DNA of 64,000 nt. Origin: Paenibacillus sp. GP183 (GTDB lineage Bacteria; Bacillota; Bacilli; Paenibacillales; NBRC-103111). Within the stretch, counting starts at the first letter, position 1. Every line of letters starts with the position of its first letter. Under the pieces are notes generated by a model. The model saw only the letters and a program-made list of their open reading frames with translations, had not been told where the DNA came from and did not search any database. The stretch lies in assembly GCF_900104695.1 (NCBI RefSeq), contig NZ_FNSW01000001.1, forward strand, positions 3,590,001-3,654,000. The letters are read 5' to 3'. The translations under genes were made by a program, and so were the position numbers. Shown one piece after another: positions 24,752-36,718 of the stretch.

Positions 24752-25549
24752 ATGGAAAAAATGGAACATCACGTACCGATAATTGAACTTTTTGGATTCA
24801 AGTTCGATCTATCAGCCATTCTTATGATCCTCGTTACAAGTCTTGCTGTTTTGATCCTTGCGGTATCAGCATCAAGAAAAGCCTCAATGACGAATCCATC
24901 CAAGCTGCAAAACTTTATGGAATGGGCTGTCGAGTTTGTTGAAAACATTATTGGAAGCACGATTGGCTCTAAGTATGGTAAACCTTTTATCACGTTAGGC
25001 CTTACGCTCATTATGTTTATCTTCATCGGAAACATGCTTGGGCTTCCTTTCTCGTTTATTACCGAGCATAAAGATGTCGCGTCGGCAACGATTGCAGGGC
25101 ATCCCTTCCTCACCAGCGCAGATTTTGCAGATGCGGCTGCAAAAGGCCAGCATGAAATTGGCGTTTCCTGGTGGAAATCTCCAACTGCCGACATTGCGGT
25201 TACGGGCGCATTAACGGCTATCGTTATTTTGCTCAGTCACTTCCTGGGCTTAACCCGGAATACGAAGCATTATATCGCTCATTACTTTGAGTATAAAGGC
25301 ACGATGCTTATTCTTCATCTGATTGAAGTCGTATCTAAGCCGCTCACGCTTGCTTTTCGTTTATACGGCAACATTTATGCCGGTGAAATTATGATTAGTG
25401 TCATCGTCGGGGCAGGCTATTTTGGAATATTGCCTTTGATTGCATGGCAGGGCTTCAGTGTGTTTGTCGGCGCGATTCAGGCATTCGTTTTCACGATGCT
25501 GACGATGGTCTACATTTCACAAACGTTGGTGCACGAAGAACAACATTAA
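24752..25549 (+). CDS. atpB: ATP synthase F0 subunit a
   Basis: Forms the proton half-channels beside the c ring. The 265-aa protein has five to six spans; the essential arginine is in KPLTLAFRLYGNIYAGEI near residue 210. The C-terminal IQAFVFTMLTMVYISQTL is typical. ATG 24752 with AAGGGGTG upstream is preferred over ATG 24737. Confidence 0.97.
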   Translation: MEKMEHHVPIIELFGFKFDLSAILMILVTSLAVLILAVSASRKASMTNPSKLQNFMEWAVEFVENIIGSTIGSKYGKPFITLGLTLIMFIFIGNMLGLPFSFITEHKDVASATIAGHPFLTSADFADAAAKGQHEIGVSWWKSPTADIAVTGALTAIVILLSHFLGLTRNTKHYIAHYFEYKGTMLILHLIEVVSKPLTLAFRLYGNIYAGEIMISVIVGAGYFGILPLIAWQGFSVFVGAIQAFVFTMLTMVYISQTLVHEEQH

Positions 25550-25609
25550 CAGTAAGACTTACCTCGGGAAGTCTCGAGTCAACAATTACAACTATACTTT
25601 TTAATTTAA

Positions 25610-25849
<240 letters not shown>

Positions 25850-25927
25850 GAATTCGTTTGGCGGGGAAGGTCGCAAAAGCCTCCGCGCCTTCGTTTTGCC
25901 CATGTTATCAGAAGGGAGTGACGTTAC

Positions 25928-26413
25928 TTGACTATTAATTGGTCCACATTTTTCATACAAATCGCAGCATTCCTTATTTTGTATCTCCTGCTTTCCAAGT
26001 ATGCTTTTGGCCCTTTATTTGGGATGATGGAAAAGCGCAGACAAATGATCAAGGATCAAATTCAAACGGCCGAGAACAGCCGTAAACAATCCGAGCAGCT
26101 GCTTGAGGAGCAAAAGCAAGCTCTGCAGCAAGCAAGGAAAGAAGCCTATGATATTATTGAACAAGCCAAACAAACCAGCACGAAACAAGCTGATGAAATC
26201 ATTCATGCAGCTCGTGCCGAAACGAACCGTCTGAAAGACGAAGCTTTACAAGATATTGAGAGTGAAAAGAACAAAGCGGTTGCAGCTTTGCGCAGTCAAG
26301 TGAGCGCGATGTCCGTTATGATCGCCTCGAAAATTATTGAAAAGCAAATCGACGAGAAGTCCCAGGAACAATTGGTTGAGCATTACCTCAAAGAGGTAGG
26401 AGGCGACCTATGA
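25928..26413 (+). CDS. atpF: ATP synthase F0 subunit b
   Basis: Peripheral stalk: one N-terminal membrane helix (residues 4-24) followed by a long charged coiled coil (about 30-140) rich in Lys, Glu and Gln. It is 161 aa, the usual length. The start is TTG 25928 after AAGGGAGTG. It overlaps atpH by four bases. Confidence 0.96.
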   Translation: MTINWSTFFIQIAAFLILYLLLSKYAFGPLFGMMEKRRQMIKDQIQTAENSRKQSEQLLEEQKQALQQARKEAYDIIEQAKQTSTKQADEIIHAARAETNRLKDEALQDIESEKNKAVAALRSQVSAMSVMIASKIIEKQIDEKSQEQLVEHYLKEVGGDL

Positions 26414-26958
26414 GTGACATCGTCGTAGCAAAACGCTATGCCAAGGCTCTATTCGAAGTGGCGAAGCAGCAAAGCATAATCTCCCAAGTGGAGGAAGAGC
26501 TGAAATCTGTAGCGGATGCAATTATCGGCAATGTGGATCTGCAGAAGTTTTTGAATCATCCCGGCGTCGATAACAAGGTCAAGAAAGACCTGCTGAAGCA
26601 GATCTTTGATGGTAAGATATCAGAGCCGGTATGGAATATGCTGCAGGTTTTGATTGATAAAGGCAGAGAAGACATTGTGCCTGCGTTGGTTCATGATTAT
26701 GTGAAGATTGCTAATGAAGCTCAAGGCTTAGCCAATGCCACTGTGTATTCGGCCTTTGCCTTAAGCAAGAATCAAATTGCGGACATAGCGGCACATTTTA
26801 AGAAAATAACCGGCAAGACCCTTCGAGTTGAAACGGCCATCGATCCGAAGCTGCTCGGAGGCATTCAAGTCCGAATTGGCGACCGTTTGTATGACGGAAG
26901 TATTTCAGGCAAGCTCAGCCGCCTGGCCAAGTCGTTACAACAAACTCAAGTATTGTAG
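26410..26958 (+). CDS. atpH: ATP synthase F1 subunit delta
   Basis: Joins the peripheral stalk to the F1 head. The 182-aa protein has VAKRYAKALFEVA at the N-terminus and DPKLLGGIQVRIGDRLYDGSISGKL at the C-terminus, both family signatures. ATG 26410 overlaps the atpF stop. Confidence 0.96.
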   Translation: MSDIVVAKRYAKALFEVAKQQSIISQVEEELKSVADAIIGNVDLQKFLNHPGVDNKVKKDLLKQIFDGKISEPVWNMLQVLIDKGREDIVPALVHDYVKIANEAQGLANATVYSAFALSKNQIADIAAHFKKITGKTLRVETAIDPKLLGGIQVRIGDRLYDGSISGKLSRLAKSLQQTQVL

Positions 26959-26970
26959 GAATAGGGGTGA

Positions 26971-28491
<1,521 letters not shown>

Positions 28492-28531
28492 CAGAGGGTT
28501 CCAGAAAGTCTCGAAAGAGAGGTGAGCAGAT

Positions 28532-29389
28532 ATGGCAAAAGGGATGCGTGAAATTAAGCGCCAGATCAAGTCCACACAAAATACCAAACAAATCACCAAA
28601 GCGATGGAAATGGTCTATGCTGCGAAATTGAAAAAAGCTCAGCGAGCAGCGGAAGCCGCACGGCCTTACTCCGACAAGCTGAAAGAAGTGGTTGGAAGTA
28701 TAGCAGCAGGTACCAAGGGTGTGAAACACCCCATGCTGCAAACTCGTGAAGTCAAGAAAACGGGATACTTGGTCATTACTTCCGACAAAGGGTTAGCGGG
28801 AGGCTATAACGCTAACGTATTAAGGAAGGTTATGGCGGAGATTAGCGAAAGACATAAGTCAGCCGCTGAGTATTCCGTATTAGTCATCGGCCGCAAAGGA
28901 AGTAACTTCTTCCGCAAGCGGAACATTCCGGTTTTGCAAGATGTAATAGGAGTTCCTGATAACGTGGCATTTGCGGATGTTAAATCGGTTGCTGCTGCAG
29001 CTGTAGCTAATTTTGAGAACGGGACTTATGACCAGTTATTCCTGGTATATAACCAGTTTAAGAATGCAATCACCCAAATCCCGACAGTGAAAAGGCTTCT
29101 GCCAATGGATGACGTACCGGCAGCTGCAACTGCGAGCTACGAATACGAGCCTTCTCCTGAAGGAGTTTTGGAAGTGCTGCTGCCAAAATATGCGGAAACG
29201 CTCATTTTCAGCGCTGTTTTGGAAGGCAAAGCGAGTGAATTCGGAGCGAGGATGACTGCAATGAACAGCGCAACGAAGAATGCAACCGAGATGATCAGCA
29301 GCTATACGCTCGCATACAACCGGGCACGTCAGGCTTCGATTACGCAAGAAATTTCGGAGATTGTTGCAGGAGCCAATGCGCAAGCTTAA
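28532..29389 (+). CDS. atpG: ATP synthase F1 subunit gamma
   Basis: The 285-aa central rotor shaft. The N-terminal helix (MREIKRQIKSTQNTKQITKAMEMVYAAKL) and C-terminal helix (RMTAMNSATKNATEMI, then YNRARQASITQEISEIVAGA) form the coiled coil inside the alpha/beta ring. SDKGLAGGYNANV is the family motif. AAAGAGAGGTG precedes ATG 28532. Confidence 0.97.
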   Translation: MAKGMREIKRQIKSTQNTKQITKAMEMVYAAKLKKAQRAAEAARPYSDKLKEVVGSIAAGTKGVKHPMLQTREVKKTGYLVITSDKGLAGGYNANVLRKVMAEISERHKSAAEYSVLVIGRKGSNFFRKRNIPVLQDVIGVPDNVAFADVKSVAAAAVANFENGTYDQLFLVYNQFKNAITQIPTVKRLLPMDDVPAAATASYEYEPSPEGVLEVLLPKYAETLIFSAVLEGKASEFGARMTAMNSATKNATEMISSYTLAYNRARQASITQEISEIVAGANAQA

Positions 29390-30829
<1,440 letters not shown>

Positions 30830-30842
30830 TAAAGTTTAGTCA

Positions 30843-30963
30843 CGCTTACGAAGAAAGTTTTCCTGACGGAAAACTCAGCTCATGCTTACGAAGAAAGTTT
30901 TCCTGACGGAAAACTCAGCTCATGCTTACGAAGAAAGTTTTCCTGACGGAAAACTCTAAGGAG
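30843..30963 (+). repeat. Three tandem 40-bp hairpin repeats between atpD and atpC
   Basis: The unit begins CTTACGAAGAAAGTTTTCCT at 30845, 30885 and 30925, an exact 40-base period with almost no divergence. Each copy holds a perfect 8-bp hairpin AGTTTTCC-TGAC-GGAAAACT. Copies 1 and 2 continue with CAGCTCATG; copy 3 continues with CTAAGGAGG, the atpC ribosome-binding site. A single related copy lies in front of the gene at 52296. Confidence 0.95.
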
Positions 30964-30973
30964 GGGAATCCAA

Positions 30974-31387
30974 GTGAGTACATTCCTGTTGGAAATAGTA
31001 ACCCCCGAGCGCAAAGCTTATGCCGAACAGGCAAGCATGATTGTGGTTAAGGGCGTTGCCGGGGAGCTTGGAATTCTGCCGAATCACATTCCACTTGTGA
31101 CTCCTTTGAAAATTGCTCCGATTACCGTGAAACGGCAGGGTCAAAGCGACCAGGTCATCGCAGTGAACGGCGGCTTCATGGAAGTGCGCAAGGACAAGGT
31201 GGTTATATTGGCGGAAAGCGCCGAGCTGCCGGAACAAATCGATCTGGATCGGGCAAGATCCGCGAAGGAACGTGCGGAGAAACGTCTAGCTGAGGCAAAG
31301 GCCAAAGATCATGACATGAATGTCAAACGTGCCGAGCTTGCCTTGATGAGAGCGGTCAACCGGATCGATGTTGCGGAGAGAAAATAG
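30974..31387 (+). CDS. atpC: ATP synthase F1 subunit epsilon
   Basis: A 137-aa protein of the central stalk with an inhibitory C-terminal helical hairpin. The N-terminal beta sandwich shows IVVKGVAGELGILPNHIPLVTPL and the C-terminal helices are Ala/Lys/Arg rich. The start is GTG 30974. Its ribosome-binding site directly follows the last repeat hairpin, so translation of epsilon may be set separately from the rest of the operon. Confidence 0.97.
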   Translation: MSTFLLEIVTPERKAYAEQASMIVVKGVAGELGILPNHIPLVTPLKIAPITVKRQGQSDQVIAVNGGFMEVRKDKVVILAESAELPEQIDLDRARSAKERAEKRLAEAKAKDHDMNVKRAELALMRAVNRIDVAERK

Positions 31388-31397
31388 AACGATCGAA

Positions 31398-31432
31398 CAA
31401 AGGCGAGGGAGTCCATCTCTTCGCCTTTCTTC
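31398..31432 (+). terminator. Rho-independent terminator of the atp operon
   Basis: AAAGGCGAGGGA pairs with TCTCTTCGCCTTT around a short loop, followed by CTTCTTTG. Confidence 0.8.
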
Positions 31433-31628
31433 TTTGTTTGTGAAGCAAACGGAGCAATCCTTGGGACGGTATATTTTGAGAAAATATTGGAAAAGGTAGT
31501 CAGCAAATGCAGATACAATTAAGCATCGACGCGAATAATCCTATTTGATATAATTGTTAAGGTGCTTATTACCCAATTGAATGAATTTAATCAAGAAGTC
31601 AATTAACCTTGGAGGCGGTTACATACTG

Positions 31629-31997
31629 ATGATGTACACAAATAACTATGTCATCGTGGCAATCTTTGTTGCATTGGGGATTCTGCTTCCCGTTGTTGCG
31701 CTGACGGCAGGAAAACTGTTAAGGCCGCACAAGCCGGTGGATGAGAAGTACACCACCTACGAGAGCGGGAATGAGCCGGTAGGGGAAGGTCAAATTCGTT
31801 TTAACATTCGCTATTATTTGTTTGCTTTGATGTTTGTGATTTTTGATGTGGAAACGGTGTTTTTATACCCGTGGGCAGTTGCCTATAAGCAATTAGGCTT
31901 GTTTGCCTTTGTGGAAATGTGTATTTTTGTTGCCTTGCTAGCCATAGGTTTACTATACGCTTGGAAAAAGAAGGTGCTGCAATGGACTTCGATTTAA
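31629..31997 (+). CDS. nuoA: NADH-quinone oxidoreductase subunit A
   Basis: A 122-aa membrane subunit with three helices; the loop with [40 protein letters not shown] is the family signature. ATG 31629 (GGAGGCGG upstream) is preferred over earlier ATGs. It is the first gene of an 11-gene complex I operon; TATAAT at 31549-31554 may be the -10 box. Its end overlaps nuoB by 16 bases. Confidence 0.96.
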   Translation: MMYTNNYVIVAIFVALGILLPVVALTAGKLLRPHKPVDEKYTTYESGNEPVGEGQIRFNIRYYLFALMFVIFDVETVFLYPWAVAYKQLGLFAFVEMCIFVALLAIGLLYAWKKKVLQWTSI

Positions 31998-32500
31998 ATT
32001 CCATTTCTCCGGAAGAAAGAGAAGAATTGAACCGCAATGTGTTTATGGGTACGTTAGAGCAGATCAAAGCATGGGCAAGAAGCAACTCGCTCTGGCCTTT
32101 AACATTTGGTTTGGCCTGCTGCGCTATTGAGATGATGGGCACAGGCGCTTCCCATTATGATTTGGACCGATTTGGAGTCATTTTTCGTACGTCCCCGCGG
32201 CAATCGGATGTCATGATTGTTTCCGGAACGGTCACGAAGAAAATGGCTCCTTTGCTGCGCCGTCTTTATGACCAAATGCCTGAACCCAAATGGGTAATCG
32301 CGATGGGCTCTTGCGCAACTGCAGGCGGTCCCTATGTGAGGTCTTATTCCGTGGTCAAAGGCGTTGATCAAATAGTGCCTGTGGATGTATATATTCCAGG
32401 CTGTCCGCCGAACCCGGCAGCGCTGATCTACGGGATCAACAAGCTTCAGGAAAAGATTCGCTATGAGGCGAAAACCGGGAAGCGGGTGACCAATCAATGA
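31982..32500 (+). CDS. nuoB: NADH-quinone oxidoreductase subunit B
   Basis: A 172-aa peripheral-arm subunit that binds cluster N2, the last Fe-S centre before quinone. The ligands are visible as the tandem CC in [11 protein letters not shown], the Cys in [11 protein letters not shown], and the Cys in [14 protein letters not shown] 31982 is chosen with AAGAAGGTG upstream; this gives the normal family length. Confidence 0.97.
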   Translation: MDFDLNSISPEEREELNRNVFMGTLEQIKAWARSNSLWPLTFGLACCAIEMMGTGASHYDLDRFGVIFRTSPRQSDVMIVSGTVTKKMAPLLRRLYDQMPEPKWVIAMGSCATAGGPYVRSYSVVKGVDQIVPVDVYIPGCPPNPAALIYGINKLQEKIRYEAKTGKRVTNQ

Positions 32501-33288
32501 GCGAGGACAAGAAGCCGGACGCCGAAGAAAGCGTGACTCCTTCCAAGGAAGAGAGTCAAGAGCTTGCAACGAAGGCGGCCTCCGAGGCCGACCCCACCGT
32601 AGCGGCGGCGCCTAACACGGCTGACGCGGCAGCTGCAGCGAAGCCTGCAGACGAGCCCGCGGTAGCTCAGGCTGCAGAGGCGCAGGAGCCGAGCGACGCC
32701 GAGAAGGAAGCCAAGGCGAAGGCTGCCGCGGAAGCGAGAGCGGCTAGGGCAAGTGCGCGCGCCGGCAAGCCGGCGGAAGAGGCCGCAGATGCTGCACCGA
32801 AGGAGCCGTCGCCGAACCAGCCGATGCTGGACAGGTTGGTGCAGATCATCAAAGAGAACGTTGGCGAAGAAGCCGTAGAGCAAGCTTTTATCAATGAAAA
32901 AGACAATCATTTGCCCTTGGTCGTCATCAAAAACGATCTGTGGGGAGAAACCGCTCTGCTTTTTAAAATACATGATGAACTGCAATGCAATTATTTGCGA
33001 AATGTATCCGGGGTTGATCAGGAAACGCACCTGGAAGTGGTGTATCATCTGCTTTCGCTTTCAAGCAAGAAGGATTACTGCGTGAAGGTCAAAGCCGACC
33101 GGGAACAGCCATCCATTCCTTCCGTTACCGCCATTTGGCCAACCGCGAACTGGAATGAAAGAGAAGTATACGATTTGTTCGGGATTCATTTTTCCGATCA
33201 TCCGGATTTAAGAAGAATTATGATGCCTGACGATTGGGTCGGACACCCATTGCGCAAAGATTATGAACCGCTGGACCCGGAGGTGTAG
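32497..33288 (+). CDS. nuoC: NADH-quinone oxidoreductase subunit C with Ala/Glu-rich N-terminal extension
   Basis: A 263-aa protein. The NuoC (30-kDa) domain covers about residues 108-263, with [39 protein letters not shown] as signature. Residues 1-105 are a low-complexity extension of Ala, Glu, Lys, Pro and Asp, probably disordered, encoded by GC-rich DNA (32500-32830) unlike the rest of the operon. The start ATG overlaps the nuoB stop (ATGA), so the extension is translated. Confidence 0.95.
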   Translation: MSEDKKPDAEESVTPSKEESQELATKAASEADPTVAAAPNTADAAAAAKPADEPAVAQAAEAQEPSDAEKEAKAKAAAEARAARASARAGKPAEEAADAAPKEPSPNQPMLDRLVQIIKENVGEEAVEQAFINEKDNHLPLVVIKNDLWGETALLFKIHDELQCNYLRNVSGVDQETHLEVVYHLLSLSSKKDYCVKVKADREQPSIPSVTAIWPTANWNEREVYDLFGIHFSDHPDLRRIMMPDDWVGHPLRKDYEPLDPEV

Positions 33289-33291
33289 CTT

Positions 33292-34392
33292 TTGTTACGG
33301 ACTGAAGAACTGCTTCTAAATGTCGGACCCCAGCATCCCAGTACACACGGGGTATTCCGCATTATCGTCAAAATCGATGGAGAAATCATACGCGAAGCCA
33401 TACCGGTCATGGGCTACCTGCACAGAGGCACGGAAAAGCTGGCGGAAGACCTCTCCTATACTCAAATCATTCCTTATACCGATCGCATGGATTATGTCTC
33501 GGCCATGACCAACAATTACGTGCTGGTTCACGCCGTGGAAACGATGATGCAGCTGGAGATTCCGGAACGCGCCGAGTTTTTGCGACTTATCGTTATGGAG
33601 CTGCAGCGCATTGCAAGCCATATGGTGTGGTGGGGAACCTATTTGCTGGACATTGGGGCAATGAGTCCTTTCTTGTATGCCTTTCGGGATCGTGAAATTA
33701 TTATCAATCTGTTTAATGAATTGTGCGGTGCGCGCTTAACTTACAATTACATGCGTGTAGGCGGCGTAAAATGGGATGCTCCCGAAGGCTGGATCCAGAA
33801 GGTTAGAGAATTTATCCCCTATATGCGCGGCAAGCTTGTAGAATATAACAATCTGGTAAGCGGCAATGAGATCTTCCTCGGCCGTATCAAAGGGATCGGG
33901 AAATACGATGCAAAGACTGCAATCGCTTATGGACTTAGCGGTGCGAATCTTCGCAGTACCGGAGTTAAATGGGACTTACGCAAGGATCAGCCATACAGCT
34001 TGTATAACCGCTTCGAGTTTGACGTACCTGTACGCGACAGCGGTGATTGCTATGCTCGCTATTTGATTCGTCTGGAAGAAATCACGCAGTCTTTACGCAT
34101 CCTGGAGCAAGCCGTGGAACAAATTCCGGCTGAAGGGGAAATCATGGGGAAGGTCCCCAGGGTGATCCGCCCTGCCGAGGGTGAAGTCTATTCGCGGATT
34201 GAATCGCCACGCGGAGAAATCGGCTGCTACATCATTTCCCGCGGCAAGCAGGAGCCTTTCCGGATCAAGTTCCGCAGGCCTTCCTTTGTGAACCTGCAGA
34301 TTCTGCCGAAGCTTCTTGTCGGTGAAACGATGACCAACCTCATTACGATCCTGGGTGGAATTGATATTGTTGTCGGGGAGGTTGATGCCTAA
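33292..34392 (+). CDS. nuoD: NADH-quinone oxidoreductase subunit D
   Basis: A 366-aa subunit that forms the quinone site with NuoB. The family motif NVGPQHPSTHGVFRI is at residues 10-24; YLHRGTEKLAE and DRMDYVSAMTNN follow. The C-terminal end EVDA lies in the usual place (GGIDIVVGEVD). The start is TTG 33292 after GGAGGTG. It overlaps nuoH by one base. Confidence 0.97.
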   Translation: MLRTEELLLNVGPQHPSTHGVFRIIVKIDGEIIREAIPVMGYLHRGTEKLAEDLSYTQIIPYTDRMDYVSAMTNNYVLVHAVETMMQLEIPERAEFLRLIVMELQRIASHMVWWGTYLLDIGAMSPFLYAFRDREIIINLFNELCGARLTYNYMRVGGVKWDAPEGWIQKVREFIPYMRGKLVEYNNLVSGNEIFLGRIKGIGKYDAKTAIAYGLSGANLRSTGVKWDLRKDQPYSLYNRFEFDVPVRDSGDCYARYLIRLEEITQSLRILEQAVEQIPAEGEIMGKVPRVIRPAEGEVYSRIESPRGEIGCYIISRGKQEPFRIKFRRPSFVNLQILPKLLVGETMTNLITILGGIDIVVGEVDA

Positions 34393-35399
34393 TGATGACC
34401 CTGCTGGAGCAAAACCTGAGCTGGACGAACTTTGCGATTTTTCTCTTCTGGGGCATTGTGATGCTGCTGCTTATTCTGGGCTTCGTGACCTACGCGATTT
34501 ATTTTGAGCGTAAAGTCATTGGCTGGATGCAGCTTCGGGTCGGACCTAACCGAACAGGGCCGTTTGGCCTTTTGCAGAGCGTTGCGGATGTGTTTAAGCT
34601 GCTGATCAAAGAGGACACCATTCCTCGAAAAGCTGAGCGCACCTTATTCATTCTCGCTCCGGTCATCACATTTATCCCAGCTTTTGCGGTGATTGCCACC
34701 ATTCCTTTTACGGATAAATTGTTTAATGCGGACCTGAACGTGGGGCTGCTCTATTATGTGGCCTTATCCGGTATTTCTACCATTGGTATTATTCTGGGCG
34801 GCTGGGCGTCGAATAACAAGTACGCGCTTCTAGGCGGAATGCGTTCCGCGGCACAAATGATCAGCTATGAGATTCCACTTGTCATTTCCGTGATCGGTGT
34901 CATCATGATGAGCAGCAGCTTGAATCTTAGAGTGATCGTGGAAAATCAAGCCGGAGGCTTCTGGCATTGGCATTTCCTGCCGCAAATCATCGGGTTTATC
35001 GTTTTCTTCATCGCCGGCATTTCCGAGCTGAACCGTACGCCGTTCGACCTTCCGGAAGCGGAATCCGAGCTGGTGGCGGGCTATCATGTGGAATACAGCG
35101 GCTTCCGCTTTGCTTTTTTCATGCTTGCCGAGTATGTTTATGTTTTTGCCGTAGCTTCCCTGATTACTGTGCTTTTCCTGGGCGGCTGGCATGCACCGTT
35201 TGTTTTCCTGGACTTCGTGCCGGGCATCATTTGGTTTCTGCTCAAATTCTGCTTTATCGTATTCACGATGTTTTGGCTGCGGGCTACCATGCCGCGTGTG
35301 CGCATCGATCAATTGATGGGGCTGGGCTGGAAGGTACTGCTGCCTCTCGCCCTGCTGAATATTTTCGTAACTGCGATTTACATGCAACTCATATCTTAA
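34392..35399 (+). CDS. nuoH: NADH-quinone oxidoreductase subunit H
   Basis: A 335-aa membrane subunit with about eight helices that links the quinone cavity to the proton pumps. ERKVIGWMQLRVGPNRTGPFGLLQSVADVFKLLIKED and FFIAGISELNRTPFDLPEAESELVAGYHVEYSG are diagnostic, the latter carrying the conserved acidic loop. Confidence 0.97.
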   Translation: MMTLLEQNLSWTNFAIFLFWGIVMLLLILGFVTYAIYFERKVIGWMQLRVGPNRTGPFGLLQSVADVFKLLIKEDTIPRKAERTLFILAPVITFIPAFAVIATIPFTDKLFNADLNVGLLYYVALSGISTIGIILGGWASNNKYALLGGMRSAAQMISYEIPLVISVIGVIMMSSSLNLRVIVENQAGGFWHWHFLPQIIGFIVFFIAGISELNRTPFDLPEAESELVAGYHVEYSGFRFAFFMLAEYVYVFAVASLITVLFLGGWHAPFVFLDFVPGIIWFLLKFCFIVFTMFWLRATMPRVRIDQLMGLGWKVLLPLALLNIFVTAIYMQLIS

Positions 35400-35418
35400 A
35401 GACCATGGGGTGATAAAA

Positions 35419-35871
35419 GTGAAGGGCATAATGAAAGGCTTAGGCGTAACCCTCAAAGGCATGACTCAAAAAAAGGTGACCTATGCATATCCTGACGTCC
35501 CGATCGAAATGCCGGATCGCTTCCGTGGGATTCAATATTTTGATCCGGAAAAATGTATCGTTTGCAATTTGTGCGCCAAGGTTTGCCCGACGGAGTGCAT
35601 TACTCTCGTAGGCAAGCCTAATCCCGACCCTGAGAAGAAGGGGAAGGTCATCGACACGTATGACATCAACTTCGAAATTTGCATTCTGTGCGATCTCTGC
35701 ACCGAAGTATGTCCAACAGAAGCGGTGGTCATGACGAACAACTTCGAGCTAGCCTCCTACAGCCGGGATGATTTATTCAAGAATATGGAGTGGCTGAGCG
35801 AAAACACGCAAAATATTCGCAAAGAGAACAATTCAGCCATGCCGAAAGGGGGAGCCAAAAAGGATGTTTAG
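35419..35871 (+). CDS. nuoI: NADH-quinone oxidoreductase subunit I (two 4Fe-4S clusters)
   Basis: A 150-aa ferredoxin-like subunit with two CxxCxxCxxxCP motifs: CIVCNLCAKVCP and CILCDLCTEVCP, binding clusters N6a and N6b. The start at GTG 35419 (GGGGTG upstream) is preferred over GTG 35410, which lies inside that ribosome-binding site. In this operon, without nuoEFG, it is the electron entry side of the complex, so ferredoxin or a similar donor could dock here. Confidence 0.96.
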   Translation: MKGIMKGLGVTLKGMTQKKVTYAYPDVPIEMPDRFRGIQYFDPEKCIVCNLCAKVCPTECITLVGKPNPDPEKKGKVIDTYDINFEICILCDLCTEVCPTEAVVMTNNFELASYSRDDLFKNMEWLSENTQNIRKENNSAMPKGGAKKDV

Positions 35872-36391
35872 CGGGTTCAGCGAGTTTGTTACGCACGGTT
35901 CGAACTGGGCTTTCTTCGTTTTTGCTCTAATGGCCATCGGTGGAGCGATATTCACGATCAGCTTCACCAAAGTGGTACACATGGTGACCGCCATGGCTCT
36001 GACATTTATCAGTTTAGCAGGCTTGTACGTGATTTTGGAGGCTGAATTTGTAGCTTTTGTGCAGGTTTTGATTTATGCAGGGGCCATGTCGATCCTCATG
36101 ATATTTGGGATCATGATGACCAGGCACCGTGCAGGTGAAGAAGATGAGCCGAAACGCCCTTGGCATACAGGACTTGCATTTGTAGGCGCGCTTGCCCTGT
36201 TCGGTATCCTCTTTTATGCGATTCAGAACACCACTTTCACTCCAGGAGACTACAAAGCTGCAGCAGACAACACCATGGAAATCGGGAAGCTGCTCTATAA
36301 CGTGCATGTCATACCTTTTGAAATCATGTCCGTCCTGCTGACGCTAGCATTTATCGGCGCGATTGTGGTCGCCAAGAGAGAGGAGGACTAA
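35864..36391 (+). CDS. nuoJ: NADH-quinone oxidoreductase subunit J
   Basis: A 175-aa membrane subunit with five helices. The conserved [25 protein letters not shown] stretch contains the pi-bulge helix. ATG 35864 overlaps nuoI by eight bases. Confidence 0.95.
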   Translation: MFSGFSEFVTHGSNWAFFVFALMAIGGAIFTISFTKVVHMVTAMALTFISLAGLYVILEAEFVAFVQVLIYAGAMSILMIFGIMMTRHRAGEEDEPKRPWHTGLAFVGALALFGILFYAIQNTTFTPGDYKAAADNTMEIGKLLYNVHVIPFEIMSVLLTLAFIGAIVVAKREED

Positions 36392-36393
36392 CC

Positions 36394-36702
36394 TTGATCA
36401 TCATCACTCCTTACTTGACTCTGGCTGCCATCTTGTTTTGCATCGGGCTCTACGGGGCTTTGTCCAAAAAGAACGGCGTTATCGTGCTTTTATCAATCGA
36501 GCTGATGCTCAATGCCGTGAACCTGAATTTAATCGCATTTTCGCGAATGGGCGATCATCCCAATTTGACCGGACAAATTTTTTCACTCTTTAACATAACG
36601 ATAGCGGCTGCTGAAGCTGCGGTCGGCATAGCGATTCTGATCACGCTGTACCGCAACAAAGGGACTACGGATGTTAATGAAATGGATTCTATGAAGCGCT
36701 AG
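36394..36702 (+). CDS. nuoK: NADH-quinone oxidoreductase subunit K
   Basis: A 102-aa subunit with three helices carrying the two conserved glutamates of the E-channel ([15 protein letters not shown] and [13 protein letters not shown]). The start is TTG 36394 after GAGAGGAGG. Confidence 0.96.
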   Translation: MIIITPYLTLAAILFCIGLYGALSKKNGVIVLLSIELMLNAVNLNLIAFSRMGDHPNLTGQIFSLFNITIAAAEAAVGIAILITLYRNKGTTDVNEMDSMKR

Positions 36703-36718
36703 GAGGCTGAAAAAGGAC

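Noticed and set aside
30843-30963. CRISPR array between atpD and atpC
   Set aside because: The copies are directly tandem with no unique spacers and each contains its own hairpin; no cas genes are present.
32494-33048. A 184-codon minus-strand frame opposite nuoC
   Set aside because: Arises from the GC-rich low-complexity nuoC extension; the translation is Arg/Leu/Cys rich and not protein-like.
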